DNA of 64,000 bases from Lysinibacillus xylanilyticus (GTDB lineage Bacteria; Bacillota; Bacilli; Bacillales_A; Planococcaceae): the NCBI RefSeq assembly GCF_001708185.1, contig NZ_MDDN01000002.1, positions 372,001 to 436,000 on the forward strand, given 5' to 3'. Below the pieces are notes generated by a model. The model was given only the letters and a program-made list of their open reading frames with translations, did no database searches and had not been told where the DNA came from. Positions 54,861 to 63,996 of the stretch are shown here, in pieces. The translations under genes were made by a program, and so were the position numbers. How positions within the stretch are numbered: the stretch's first letter is position 1; every line of letters starts with the position of its first letter.

Positions 54861-55517
54861 TTAATAAGAAAATGCCATACCCGTAACTGGATAAATGACT
54901 TTGTAACCGTGCGATTTTGGAGGAATATCAATCTTAGACTCACTACTTACACCAATACCATTATTTGTTGTAATTGCTTGATTTGTTATTGGATAAACAA
55001 CTGGATAAACATGATTACAAGCACTTACTTTTATTGCTGGCACGTTAATTACATAGAGAAAATGCAACCATAAATTCAAAGGAATCATATCCTCTAATGT
55101 TTTCTTCAAATGATTGACATCTGTAATCTTGTTATAAAATTCAAAGTGTAACTCAAAAGTATGTGGATTCAGTAACACATTATAGTTTTCTTCACCGCAT
55201 AAAGAATTTAATAACTGCTTTAACGTTCGCATTGTATAAGGCAATTTGTTATTAATTTTGGTTAAGATACGATTTTTTCTTTCCTCCAATGTATCTGTTG
55301 TTCGACGCTTCAACTTCAACATCTTTTCCCACAAAAGCACACCTTTTTCGTTAGTTTCGTGAACAAAACGGAATTTGAAAATATCGATTAACTGCAAACG
55401 AGCTTTGTTGAAGTTATCACTTTCAACTCGAGCAATTTCCTGAAACTCTTTAAAATCATTAACTGTCGGTGGTAGTAAAGGGTATAAATCAATCTCATTA
55501 GCTAAATAATCATTCAC
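54861..55517 (-). CDS. XkdU/YmfQ-like baseplate protein (DUF2313)
   Basis: 218 residues. N-terminus LANEIDLYPLLPPTVNDFKE, the central KRRTTDTLEERKNRILTKIN and NVLLNPHTFELHFEFYNK fit DUF2313 tail proteins of PBSX-like and Mu-like phages. It overlaps the baseplate J gene by 8 nt or so, as xkdT-xkdU do. Confidence 0.8.
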   Translation of the reverse strand: MNDYLANEIDLYPLLPPTVNDFKEFQEIARVESDNFNKARLQLIDIFKFRFVHETNEKGVLLWEKMLKLKRRTTDTLEERKNRILTKINNKLPYTMRTLKQLLNSLCGEENYNVLLNPHTFELHFEFYNKITDVNHLKKTLEDMIPLNLWLHFLYVINVPAIKVSACNHVYPVVYPITNQAITTNNGIGVSSESKIDIPPKSHGYKVIYPVTGMAFSY

Positions 55518-56565
55518 TAATTACACCCCTTACCGGAATTGAATTTTCGTCAATTGCAAGGTTCTCCGCAATGCCATTAATCATGGTATCACGAATATCT
55601 AAAATACCATTGATTGCAAGTGCTCGAGACTCTATTTGTGCAATCCTTATGATTGTTTGTGAATTGTCCTCCCAATCCTTTTTCAATTCTAAGAAATAAT
55701 CATCGACCATCTTCTGAATATCTAATTCGAGCAACGCCCAGTCATAACCAATATCAAAAGTAATATTGAACGTAAAGTTTACTGTTGTTTCGGTAACTCC
55801 TTCCACCTTAACGACATGGCCAATAGGCGCTATACCTAAACCTTCACCTTGATTAACCTCTGGATCAATTGCCGTTTGAAGATTCTCTAACATTACAGGA
55901 GATGGCTTTTGATATTGAGCATCCATAACAACAATTTTAACGTTGTAAATCCCGTCTCGTACCCTATACATTTTAACGCCGCCTACACCTTGTAGACTAT
56001 GCACCTTATCCTTATAATCTTTCCGATTACCACCGAACGCAAGTGCATCAAAGCTTTCTAAATAGCGTTTTCTTAAATCTTCTGTAGGTTCTTCATCTTC
56101 ACCAGGAATTAAAACTTCTGAGAGAACTGCTGTCTGAAGGCCATCGATGTAATCTATAGGAATTAAATTCCCAAAATCATAATTACCTAAAATCCCAGCA
56201 GTTTCGCACTTCAATTTAAAAATACCTTCACCTGTTTTTTCAGTAACTACATAGTCTAAAGTATCTAAACTAAAACGAGCGCCTATAGGGACGTTAATGT
56301 TAAATTCGCCCTTTCTAATCGCTTTTGTAGCCGATTCTGGTGTAATGCCCCTATCTTTGCATAATTTAATTAAAAATTCACGAGATGCAGTATCACCGAA
56401 CATTTCTCGTATCATACCGTCCATTGAGAAATACAGCTCATACAATTGTTTTGCATGTGGTGATATGGCATCAAAGATAATGGATCCTTCTCGTTTGTCT
56501 ACATCGTTTTTAACTTCATTTAAAGCTTTATCCAATATGTTTTCATGGGTAATTTGCTCAAACAT
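55510..56565 (-). CDS. Baseplate J family protein (XkdT-like)
   Basis: 351 residues from ATG 56565, which overlaps the preceding stop (TGATG). Baseplate_J marks: REGSIIFDAISPHAKQLYEL, DRGITPESATKAIRKGEFNI, LRKRYLESFDALAFGGNRKD and YKDKVHSLQGVGGVKMYRV. A wedge component of a contractile tail baseplate. Confidence 0.92.
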   Translation of the reverse strand: MFEQITHENILDKALNEVKNDVDKREGSIIFDAISPHAKQLYELYFSMDGMIREMFGDTASREFLIKLCKDRGITPESATKAIRKGEFNINVPIGARFSLDTLDYVVTEKTGEGIFKLKCETAGILGNYDFGNLIPIDYIDGLQTAVLSEVLIPGEDEEPTEDLRKRYLESFDALAFGGNRKDYKDKVHSLQGVGGVKMYRVRDGIYNVKIVVMDAQYQKPSPVMLENLQTAIDPEVNQGEGLGIAPIGHVVKVEGVTETTVNFTFNITFDIGYDWALLELDIQKMVDDYFLELKKDWEDNSQTIIRIAQIESRALAINGILDIRDTMINGIAENLAIDENSIPVRGVISE

Positions 56566-56972
56566 CAAATATCCACCTCTCTTTCTATTGGGATTTCCCC
56601 ATAAACCGTATGTGCAGTAAAGGACATAAAAACCTTATTCTTTTTGTGACTGAAATTAAAATCTGATAGCTCGTTTATACGGTTATCAATTAGTAAGCAT
56701 TCTTTAGTAATACGTTGTAATTCGCTGTACACATAAGGAATAGGTTTTCCGAATAACTTCGCTATTTCAGCTCCAAAGTTCCAACTATAAATAATATTTT
56801 CGTAACGCTCAGTACCCATTGCTTTGTAAATTGCTTGTTCCATCGCTTCTTTACCGTCCGTATAGCCTACAATTCTATTTCTTGCATGATCCATACGATA
56901 GGTTCGAGTTGGTTGTGCTTCTTCCTCAAAATCTATCACTAGTTCGTCATGCGAATTTTGATTTGGAATCAT
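56565..56972 (-). CDS. DUF2634 baseplate protein (XkdS-like)
   Basis: 135 residues. GTERYENIIYSWNFGAEIAK and LFGKPIPYVYSELQRI are typical; a gp25-like wedge fold. Overlaps both neighbours by a few bases. Confidence 0.85.
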   Translation of the reverse strand: MIPNQNSHDELVIDFEEEAQPTRTYRMDHARNRIVGYTDGKEAMEQAIYKAMGTERYENIIYSWNFGAEIAKLFGKPIPYVYSELQRITKECLLIDNRINELSDFNFSHKKNKVFMSFTAHTVYGEIPIEREVDI

Positions 56973-57241
56973 TCAACCACCTCTTTATCGATAATTAAAT
57001 ATTGTTGGCCTCCGTGAGCACGGATCATTGTTACTATGTCGCCTTGTGTTAAGCCATAATCTTTAACGGCGCGAGTCACCTTTACATGTGCTTCTTCCAA
57101 AATTAATTTTTGATCAATTTGGACCTTCAGAGGACTTGTACTAACAACAGTGCCATAAACGATATCAGTAAGTTTTTGTGAGTTTACAGCGTCTATTGCA
57201 ATCTTTTTAATAAGATTTAAAATATCGGTCATATCACGCAA
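56969..57241 (-). CDS. DUF2577 tail protein (XkdR-like)
   Basis: 90 residues. DIVYGTVVSTSPLKVQIDQK and GDIVTMIRAHGGQQYLIID fit DUF2577, an OB-like domain of the tail spike. The start is uncertain: TTG at 57241 is 8 nt after GGTGG, ATG at 57232 is more distant, and the frame is open further up. Overlaps the XkdQ gene. Confidence 0.8.
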   Translation of the reverse strand: MRDMTDILNLIKKIAIDAVNSQKLTDIVYGTVVSTSPLKVQIDQKLILEEAHVKVTRAVKDYGLTQGDIVTMIRAHGGQQYLIIDKEVVE

Positions 57242-58196
57242 TAAAATCACCACCAATTAGCTTTAAGTCCATGTGATGGGAAGACTCATTAAAGGTGTGC
57301 TTTACCGTTTCAACCATCATAAAATTAGCTACAGTAATATCGCCAAGGTACAATTGAACAGCAACTTGGCTCCCTCCACGAATCTTTGGATCACCGAACG
57401 CTTTATTAATGTGTAACTTGCGAGATTTCTGATTATAAAGTTTCAACATACCATCAGCTTTTGCTTTACCATTAGCTTTCTCATCGAGTTTATCGGTCAT
57501 TTGCAAGACGCCCCACTCATTGATTTTGGAACTATCTTGAGCAATATAAATTTCGCGTTTGCCTGTCTTCTTATTTTCACGAACTAATTTGATCTTGTTA
57601 TATGTGTTTTCATCTATTGATGTTGTATATTCGAATGATTCACCTGAGTCTATGTCAATTAACAAATCTGATTTAAGCATTTTAATATTACGTAGATTTA
57701 ATGATCCGTAGTCATCGTACAACACATGCAAATCTCCTGTGTTAAGCAATGTGTCAGATAAAGCGTTATCCATGATGGTAAATAGCTCTTGATTATCTTC
57801 AACTCTAGAAGCTATAACATGCTTTGTATTAGCAACAATGCCAGTCTGAAGCTTAAAATCCTTCGCAATCATTTGAAGCACTTGAGCAGCCGTTTTATTA
57901 GCATATACATAGGTGTCTTTGTTTTTAAAGTAGCGTAGTTGGTCATAGCAAGTGACGCTGATAATGCGGTTATTGTTACGTTTTTTCGTGAAGACAAAGC
58001 CAAAAAATATCTTGTGGCCATCATAGTCAAAACGAACAGCATCACCTTCATGAAAACCGAGAATCTCATCCTTTACGATGTTAAAAGTCAACTTTCCTGG
58101 TGAACCCTTTCGATGAGTTTCCCACTCGACACCTTCCTCAACAGCGCATTCGAAAATACGACCTCTACTCATAATGAGAAGTTGTGATTTAGCCAA
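57234..58196 (-). CDS. XkdQ/YqbQ tail protein
   Basis: 320 residues. ISVTCYDQLRYFKNKDTYVY, LHVLYDDYGSLNLRNI and GGSQVAVQLYLGDI are family marks of the gp44-like baseplate hub. Overlaps the LysM gene by 8 nt. Confidence 0.85.
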   Translation of the reverse strand: MAKSQLLIMSRGRIFECAVEEGVEWETHRKGSPGKLTFNIVKDEILGFHEGDAVRFDYDGHKIFFGFVFTKKRNNNRIISVTCYDQLRYFKNKDTYVYANKTAAQVLQMIAKDFKLQTGIVANTKHVIASRVEDNQELFTIMDNALSDTLLNTGDLHVLYDDYGSLNLRNIKMLKSDLLIDIDSGESFEYTTSIDENTYNKIKLVRENKKTGKREIYIAQDSSKINEWGVLQMTDKLDEKANGKAKADGMLKLYNQKSRKLHINKAFGDPKIRGGSQVAVQLYLGDITVANFMMVETVKHTFNESSHHMDLKLIGGDFIA

Positions 58197-58869
58197 GTTT
58201 AATCACCTGCCCAACCTTTATAACGTCTGGATTGCTAATGTTATTTAATTTTGCTAGTTCAGTATATTTCGATCCATCACCTAGATACTTTTTAGCGATA
58301 GCCCACAACGTATCACCTTTTTTTACAGTATACGTTTTTGGTGTCTCCTTGCCTGTTGTTGGACGTTTTTGCTCTACGACAGCCTTTTGTGTTGTCGTAG
58401 AGCTAGACGCGCCATTAGACTGTGTAGTAGGCTGTACAACGATTCGTTTATTGCCGTATGCTCGATATTGTTTTAGTTGGATACTAACTGTTACATCAAA
58501 GCCATTTTCTGCTGATTCCATTATCTCGTAACTCTCTATAGCCATCGTCATATTGGTATCAAAAAGTAGATTACCATTAGGCATCATCCGATTAACGATT
58601 AACTGAAATGGCTTATCCGAGAACTTTAATTTCTCTAACTTTTCAAGATAAAATGCAGCTGGTTGAAAACCATTCGGATAAACAGCAAACGGATATTTGA
58701 TGTTTGGGAGTAATACCTCAAACTCAATATCCGTTAGCCCTGGTTTCTTTATTACGTTTACTTCACCATCATTCATCAGCACAATCGTTTCGTTACGCCC
58801 ATTAATTTTAGTAGACATTTCAGATGGAGCAACAGGAAATTGTACACCATCTACAAAAAAGTTATACAT
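58189..58869 (-). CDS. XkdP-type tail protein with LysM domain
   Basis: 226 residues. N-terminal tail domain (VAPSEMSTKINGRNETIVLM) and a C-terminal LysM (YTVKKGDTLWAIAKKYLGDG, NISNPDVIKVGQVIKLG at about 180-226) joined by a Ser/Thr-rich linker. It connects tail tube and baseplate and may touch peptidoglycan. Overlaps the tape-measure gene by 8 nt. Confidence 0.88.
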   Translation of the reverse strand: MYNFFVDGVQFPVAPSEMSTKINGRNETIVLMNDGEVNVIKKPGLTDIEFEVLLPNIKYPFAVYPNGFQPAAFYLEKLEKLKFSDKPFQLIVNRMMPNGNLLFDTNMTMAIESYEIMESAENGFDVTVSIQLKQYRAYGNKRIVVQPTTQSNGASSSTTTQKAVVEQKRPTTGKETPKTYTVKKGDTLWAIAKKYLGDGSKYTELAKLNNISNPDVIKVGQVIKLG

Positions 58870-61093
58870 CTTCTGTTGGACCTCCTTCCGCTAACATATC
58901 TGCTACTTCCTCGGCACGTTCACCGAAACGATCAATAACACCATCGATGTCCATTTCGCTGTTGATATGATTTTCATTCTTCATATCGATATTGATTTCA
59001 GCTGTAGTATATCGATTGATTGCTTCTCTCTCTGCGATGTCTCGAAGGTATTTTAGATCTTCTCCAGAGCCTTCCATTGACTTCGCCATTTTTGCTGTAT
59101 TGCCAGCTGTTTTGCCACCGTTACGGTTCCCCTTATCTAACTTATCACCTAAATCACCAGCTCCAGCACCTTTATTAGCATTCGCATTCTTCATTGCGTC
59201 TTCCATTGCTTTTTGTACGTTATCTGGACCTTTAACCTTCTCCGTATTTTTATCTGAGTTAAATAAATCTGCACCCCAGTTGTAACCTGTATCCCATGCT
59301 GATCCCAAAGACTTCATTTCCATTTTCGGTGCTTCCCAGTAATCAGCAGGAGTTTCGCCAACCCAATCATTAACACCTTTTTTTAATTTTGATAAATCTG
59401 CTGTTACAGATGTTCTAGCACTAAACTCACTCATTTTTCCAATGTCAATACCAGGTACTTTATTAAGAGCATCGATAACCCAGTTGATTGCTTGTATCGC
59501 CATATTAGCACCACTAATGAACATATTAGCAAGATTTGTGGCAGCACTATCAAAACTTCCAATCATACTTATTGCCATATCTAGAGCGTTATTTGCTAGG
59601 TTTCCTAATAACCGTTTTACTGCGTATACTCCGTGTTTTTTAGCATTCACAAAGAATTCTACGTAGGAAGCCCACATATTCCACATATAGGCTATTACGT
59701 TATAAACGACAGTTCCTAAAACCATAAATGCTCCAGCTATTATCCCAGTAGCACTTATTGAGGTTCCAGCAAAGTGATTTACTACGGCGATTGCTAAATA
59801 AAATATAGCAATTAAAGCGATGACTAATATAATAATCCACGTTAATGGACAAGCATATAAGGCAGCGTTTAGGCCATTTTGAGCAACAATTAAACCTAAT
59901 ATAGCTGCCGTTTGAGCCCACGACACCATTGTGCTCCAAATTTTAGTTGCAATGTCCTTTAGTGTTGTAAACCACGCTATCCCCATTGTTGCGTTGTACA
60001 CAATTAATGCTGCTGTAACACCCCAAATAGCAGGTTCTATGATTGACCAATTGTCATAAATAAAACTTCCTCCAACTGCTAAAGTATCCAATGTGAACAT
60101 GGCTACATCAGCCATTTGGTTTAAAGCAGCAATTGTATTTGCAACCACTTGTTGGAATCTATCACTATTGGCGATTTCATTTAATTTGACTAACACACCT
60201 TGAAATGCCCATAATGCTTCGTTTTTGAAACTTGTCCACAATTGAGCCCATGTCATTGGCATACTTTCGAATTTTTTATTAATATCATCAGCAGCAGCAA
60301 ACATCGATGCTTTTACTATGTCAGCAGTTATCTTTCCGTCGCTAGCCATTTTTCTTATTTGTCCGATAGAAACATCTAGATAATCAGCGATAGTTTGAAT
60401 TACATTTGGAGTAGCTTCGAATACAGCGTTCAACTCTTCGCCGCGTAGTACGCCACTTCCCATAGCTTGTGTTAATTGTAAAGTTGCCGACTGAACACCC
60501 TCAATATTTGTTCCTGCTATTACAAATTGTTTGTTTAATAATTCTCCGAAAGCTATGGTTTCTGCGTTAGATTTGAAAGCGTCCTTTGCATTCATGGCTA
60601 ATTTAGCAACCATGTCAGCTGTATCTGAATAAGAACCTCTAGAGCGTTGAGCACTGTCAAAGATCATTTGTTGTAGTTCGTCAGTTGTTTGTAATTTATC
60701 ATTTATTAAATCCAGTCGTGCGGTTGTATTGGTCAATTCGTCTGATACAGCAAAAACATTACCAACTGCTTGAAAGCTTAAATATGCAGCTGCAATGCCT
60801 ATAATTTTATTTAACAATCCATCAGCTGCATTCGTACCATCTCTAATATTATTGGTAAATCTTTGTTGGGCTGCTGTAGCATTGTTAACTTCACTTTCGA
60901 TTCTATTCATTGCATTTTCGGCCATCGCTAATTCTCTACGTGCTAATTCAATACTAGAGGTATCCATCATTTGTCCAGATGCCGCATGCATAGCTTCCAT
61001 TTGATTAACCATCATTGACACAGCATTATGCATAGCTCGCATCGGCTGACTCAATTGATCTTGGATTTGGATTGCTGTGCGTATTGTAGCCAT
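58862..61093 (-). CDS. Phage tail tape measure protein
   Basis: 743 residues: a helical N-terminus (MRAMHNAVSMMVNQMEAMHA), the tape-measure domain near 150-330 (GEELNAVFEATPNVIQTIAD), several hydrophobic stretches in the middle (about 360-480), and a Lys/Asn/Gly-rich C-terminal part. It sets tail length, so the tail is fairly short. It is the first gene of this late operon in the window: a terminator lies directly upstream, and the tail tube, sheath and chaperone genes that usually precede it are absent here. Confidence 0.92.
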   Translation of the reverse strand: MATIRTAIQIQDQLSQPMRAMHNAVSMMVNQMEAMHAASGQMMDTSSIELARRELAMAENAMNRIESEVNNATAAQQRFTNNIRDGTNAADGLLNKIIGIAAAYLSFQAVGNVFAVSDELTNTTARLDLINDKLQTTDELQQMIFDSAQRSRGSYSDTADMVAKLAMNAKDAFKSNAETIAFGELLNKQFVIAGTNIEGVQSATLQLTQAMGSGVLRGEELNAVFEATPNVIQTIADYLDVSIGQIRKMASDGKITADIVKASMFAAADDINKKFESMPMTWAQLWTSFKNEALWAFQGVLVKLNEIANSDRFQQVVANTIAALNQMADVAMFTLDTLAVGGSFIYDNWSIIEPAIWGVTAALIVYNATMGIAWFTTLKDIATKIWSTMVSWAQTAAILGLIVAQNGLNAALYACPLTWIIILVIALIAIFYLAIAVVNHFAGTSISATGIIAGAFMVLGTVVYNVIAYMWNMWASYVEFFVNAKKHGVYAVKRLLGNLANNALDMAISMIGSFDSAATNLANMFISGANMAIQAINWVIDALNKVPGIDIGKMSEFSARTSVTADLSKLKKGVNDWVGETPADYWEAPKMEMKSLGSAWDTGYNWGADLFNSDKNTEKVKGPDNVQKAMEDAMKNANANKGAGAGDLGDKLDKGNRNGGKTAGNTAKMAKSMEGSGEDLKYLRDIAEREAINRYTTAEINIDMKNENHINSEMDIDGVIDRFGERAEEVADMLAEGGPTEDV

Positions 61094-61108
61094 GTTCCCA
61101 CCTCTTTT

Positions 61109-61143
61109 ACAAAATAAAAAAGCACTCGTAATTGAGCGCTTTA
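61109..61143 (-). terminator. Terminator upstream of the tape measure gene
   Basis: On the minus strand AAAGCGCTC-AATTAC-GAGTGCTTT (one mismatch) followed by six T. It overlaps the stop of the gene at 61141 and separates it from the tail genes. Confidence 0.75.
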
Positions 61144-61791
61144 TTTAATATATTCTTTACCATCTAAAATCAATGAGATAACCTTGTCATCTTTGATTTT
61201 AAATTGGAATTCCGATTGTATCACAGCTCCGAATCCATTTTGAGAATCTACATAACTTTGGACAATTGTTATTCCATCTTCTTTGCCGAATTTCCATTCT
61301 GTTATATTTGGGAATTTAGCAGTGGATGGCACCTTCAAAATTGACTTTAATGAGTTTTGACATCGAATTTGTAAATCCGTCATCTCTTCTTTGGTAACTA
61401 TAAAATCATTCATTTTATTTAATGTCTTACCATTTTGGAAAAGAGTATTATTTCCATATCTAATCATATTAACAGTACCATTAACATTCATATATAAGAT
61501 AATGTTCGAAGCATCTTGTGAATCTATTCTGTATCCTTTTTCTCCTTTAAAATGAGCATTATCTAAACCTTCATCATGTTTTATAGTAACTTCTTCACTT
61601 ACCCCAACAGAAGATAATGTTTTAATAACACCTTCCCCTTGTTCAACTGTTATATCTAATTCTCTTGCTATCTTACTTTTAGAATCTGTATTATATTTTT
61701 CTGGATTTTGAGAAATAAATATTACAGGTACTGCTATAAAAAAAATAACAAATACTAAACAACCTACTGATAAACAGCCCTTTTTCTTCAT
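61141..61791 (-). CDS. Prophage membrane-anchored protein of unknown function
   Basis: 216 residues. One N-terminal membrane helix (CLSVGCLVFVIFFIAVPVIF, about 5-25) after Met-Lys-Lys-Lys; the rest is outside or soluble, with a repeated-beta C-terminus (GITIVQSYVDSQNGFGAVIQ). Not recognised. It has its own terminator and a strong GAGGAGGG site. It could be a superinfection-exclusion or host-surface gene; there is no direct evidence. Confidence 0.65.
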   Translation of the reverse strand: MKKKGCLSVGCLVFVIFFIAVPVIFISQNPEKYNTDSKSKIARELDITVEQGEGVIKTLSSVGVSEEVTIKHDEGLDNAHFKGEKGYRIDSQDASNIILYMNVNGTVNMIRYGNNTLFQNGKTLNKMNDFIVTKEEMTDLQIRCQNSLKSILKVPSTAKFPNITEWKFGKEDGITIVQSYVDSQNGFGAVIQSEFQFKIKDDKVISLILDGKEYIK

Positions 61792-61875
61792 AGGTATCCC
61801 TCCTCATAAACAAATATACCTAATATGGAGAGATTTAACTATACCCTTTACATAATAATCACCCCTTTCAATGAA

Positions 61876-61904
61876 AAAACACCCTCAAGAGAGAGTGTTC
61901 TTTA
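61876..61904 (-). terminator. Terminator between small prophage genes
   Basis: ACACCCTC-AAGA-GAGAGTGT with A/T flanks; on the minus strand TTTTTT follows. Confidence 0.75.
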
Positions 61905-61932
61905 TCTAAGCTATTTCCTTATTTCTATTACT

Positions 61933-62121
61933 CTATTCAAAAAATACTAACTCTTGCGGAAGCGAATCCAACTCTTCTTTATTTAATAATGAAAAGAATG
62001 CAATCATAAAATTTTCAAATGAGTCGTATTTTAAAATATCGATGCCGTAGTTATTCCTAATTTCTTCAAACATTGATGTAAATGATGCTAAAGAACGTGG
62101 TTTTTGTTGTGTTTCATTCAT
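61933..62121 (-). CDS. Small acidic prophage protein
   Basis: 62 residues from ATG 62121, just after AGGAGG. One helical domain (SFTSMFEEIRNNYGIDILKY, SFENFMIAFFSLLNKEELDS). Not recognised. It has its own promoter, bracketed by an inverted repeat, and a terminator, so it is a separately controlled unit. Confidence 0.6.
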   Translation of the reverse strand: MNETQQKPRSLASFTSMFEEIRNNYGIDILKYDSFENFMIAFFSLLNKEELDSLPQELVFFE

Positions 62122-62138
62122 ATGCTCCTCCTGATTGG

Positions 62139-62217
62139 GAGTAACATCCACTTCAAATTGAAGCTATTATATGCTACAATTTATCTTGACAATAAGATTT
62201 TTGAGTGGATGTTACTC
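62139..62217 (-). promoter_or_regulatory. Promoter enclosed by a 14-bp inverted repeat
   Basis: GAGTAACATCCACT (62139-62152) and its exact complement (62204-62217) enclose a minus-strand promoter: TTGTCA (62192-62187), 15-bp spacer, TATAAT (62171-62166). The repeats may be paired operators that loop the promoter. Confidence 0.5.
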
Positions 62218-62225
62218 AAATTCGT

Positions 62226-62263
62226 ATCATGTTTTAAGTTGCCGCTTAAAGCATGATTTTTTT
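62226..62263 (+). terminator. Hairpin with plus-strand T run
   Basis: ATCATGTTTTAAG and CTTAAAGCATGAT pair with one bulge around TTGCCG, then seven T on the plus strand. No plus-strand gene precedes it, so it may end an unannotated short RNA. Confidence 0.5.
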
Positions 62264-62279
62264 ATTTTCGGTTACTTGT

Positions 62280-62891
62280 TTATTGTACATACTTTTCATA
62301 CACTTTCTTGCTGATTGATAAATCGAGTCGGAATTTTTCTTTTGCTATCATTAGGTCAACTGTATCGGCTAAAATTGGCTCTCGTTCAATCAACATCTCA
62401 GGTGTCATCTGACTTTTCTTTAGGGATTTCATATGTCCATGTCGACTAGAGACTGCTTTGTTAGCAATTGTATTAGCTTTTATAAAGTTCACCTTTGTTG
62501 GTTCAAGTAATGATTGATGTAATTTAGCCATCGTTTCCTTTTGATGCTCTTTATCTAGCATCCTAAAGATTTGAAAACCTTCTAATCCACTAGATTGACG
62601 AAGTGTTTTAACTACTTCAAATAGCCAATCTTCGAATGCTTCTGCCTCAGGTCTTTGCGAACGAGTTATTGCTTTATAAATCCCTTGTTCAGATATTGCT
62701 GTATACTTCCGATTCATACCCGCCAATTTGGCGGATGTAAGATATTTACTTTTTAAATGCTTTGTCATAGCGTTTGTTTCACTATAACCAAGTGCATCTG
62801 CAATATCTTTAGCAATCCCCCACCATTCACCTTCGATTTCCACAAAGCGAATTTCGTAATCTAACCATGTTTCCATTTTGATATTCATCAT
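62280..62891 (-). CDS. BRO-N-type phage antirepressor
   Basis: 203 residues. The BRO-N domain is in the first 110 residues: YEIRFVEIEGEWWGIAKDIA, LGYSETNAMTKHLKSKYL, ISEQGIYKAITRSQRPEAEA, FEDWLFEVVKTLRQ. The C-terminal half is helical. Such proteins inactivate repressors. Strong AAGGAGG site; it overlaps the upstream HTH gene by 4 nt. Confidence 0.88.
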   Translation of the reverse strand: MMNIKMETWLDYEIRFVEIEGEWWGIAKDIADALGYSETNAMTKHLKSKYLTSAKLAGMNRKYTAISEQGIYKAITRSQRPEAEAFEDWLFEVVKTLRQSSGLEGFQIFRMLDKEHQKETMAKLHQSLLEPTKVNFIKANTIANKAVSSRHGHMKSLKKSQMTPEMLIEREPILADTVDLMIAKEKFRLDLSISKKVYEKYVQ

Positions 62892-63094
62892 ATTGCCTCC
62901 TTTTTAATCTCAAATAAATCGCCGACTTCACAATCTAAAAATTCGCACAATATTTCCAATGTTTGAAACTGAATACCTTTCCCTCTCTTATAAAATAAAG
63001 AGTTTAAAGTAGTTCTTGATATTCCTGTTGCTTTAGATACATCGGTAATAGTTAGCTCTTTTTCAGCTAAAATTACACGAAAATTATTTCGCAC
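62888..63094 (-). CDS. Cro/CI-type HTH regulator
   Basis: 68 residues, GTG start after GGGGGTG. A single XRE helix-turn-helix: ELTITDVSKATGISRTTLNS, then KGIQFQTLEILCEFLDCEVG. Its sequence closely parallels the N-terminus of the divergent repressor at 63259, so both may read the same operators as a Cro/CI pair. Confidence 0.85.
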   Translation of the reverse strand: MRNNFRVILAEKELTITDVSKATGISRTTLNSLFYKRGKGIQFQTLEILCEFLDCEVGDLFEIKKEAI

Positions 63095-63141
63095 AAAATC
63101 ACCCCCATTTTGCCTTCTTTATCTACATATTGTCCAATAAG

Positions 63142-63225
63142 CTGAACAATATGATAAATTTAATATAATCTACCATTGTTTAACTGTCAACATCAAAAGC
63201 TAAAAAAACTTTTAAATTTGTTCAG
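63142..63225. promoter_or_regulatory. Candidate operators of the divergent HTH switch
   Basis: CTGAACAA (63142-63149) and TTGTTCAG (63218-63225) are exact reverse complements, one near each promoter of the divergent regulator genes. TTGTCCAATA next to the first may be a weaker half-site. Confidence 0.4.
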
Positions 63226-63258
63226 ACTACAATACAATAGTCAATAAGAGGTGATAAA

Positions 63259-63786
63259 ATGATTAAATGCAATCTAGCTGTTTTATTAGCAGAGAGAAAT
63301 ATAAAAATTAGCGAATTATCAAAACGAACAGGAATATCCCGCACTACGTTAACGGCACTAAATCAAAACCAAAGTAAAGGTATTCAATTTGATACTTTTG
63401 ATACTCTTTGTAATTTTCTTAAAATCAAACCTAACGATCTTTTCATTCAAGAACCACTTGAATATGATTTTGAAGTAATCGAAATTCAACCCAGTAATGC
63501 TCCAAATATTTGTGACTATTATCTGGTCGTCTCAGCTGAGATACAACATAAGAATGAGTTATTAGATATGAATTTTGTATGCAAAGTTAAATTATGGGAA
63601 GAATATAATGAAATAACTCAAATTTTTATCAGTCCTAGTTATCATGATAAAATTCAAGATTTATTAAACTCGATCCCTGTCACATTTAAAGTTAGTATTG
63701 AACAAGAATTATTAGATGCAATAAAAGCGGCATTGGTAGTTGAACTTAATTTTAATGAAAACGTAGAAGTTGTTTTAAACCAATAA
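63259..63786 (+). CDS. CI-like HTH repressor with C-terminal beta domain
   Basis: 175 residues, AGAGGTG site before ATG. XRE helix-turn-helix in the first 65 residues (NIKISELSKRTGISRTTLTA, KGIQFDTFDTLCNFLKIKPN), then an unrecognised domain of about 110 residues instead of the LexA-type peptidase domain. It is the only plus-strand gene in this part and is divergent from the small HTH gene, as a lysogeny switch would be. Confidence 0.82.
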   Translation: MIKCNLAVLLAERNIKISELSKRTGISRTTLTALNQNQSKGIQFDTFDTLCNFLKIKPNDLFIQEPLEYDFEVIEIQPSNAPNICDYYLVVSAEIQHKNELLDMNFVCKVKLWEEYNEITQIFISPSYHDKIQDLLNSIPVTFKVSIEQELLDAIKAALVVELNFNENVEVVLNQ

Positions 63787-63935
63787 TATTCAATATAATT
63801 ATCGATAACTATCTAATTAAAATCACAACCATTATTTTTCTAAAATTTTTTTATTCACTTCAAACAATTTTTTGTTGCGACTATACAATCCTTTGTTAAC
63901 TGCTTCCTATATGGAGGCGGTTTTTAACAACAAAA

Positions 63936-63996
63936 AAACACTCCAAAGACACTGATTATTAACTAATGAATAATCAGTAAGCCGTTGGAGTGTTTC
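63936..63996. terminator. Long hairpin at the right edge
   Basis: Outer arms AAACACTCCAA (63936-63946) and TTGGAGTGTTT (63985-63995), inner arms CTGATTATT and AATAATCAG (63952-63960, 63969-63977). It can end transcription from the repressor gene or from a convergent gene beyond the window. The rest of 63787-63935 holds no gene. Confidence 0.65.
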
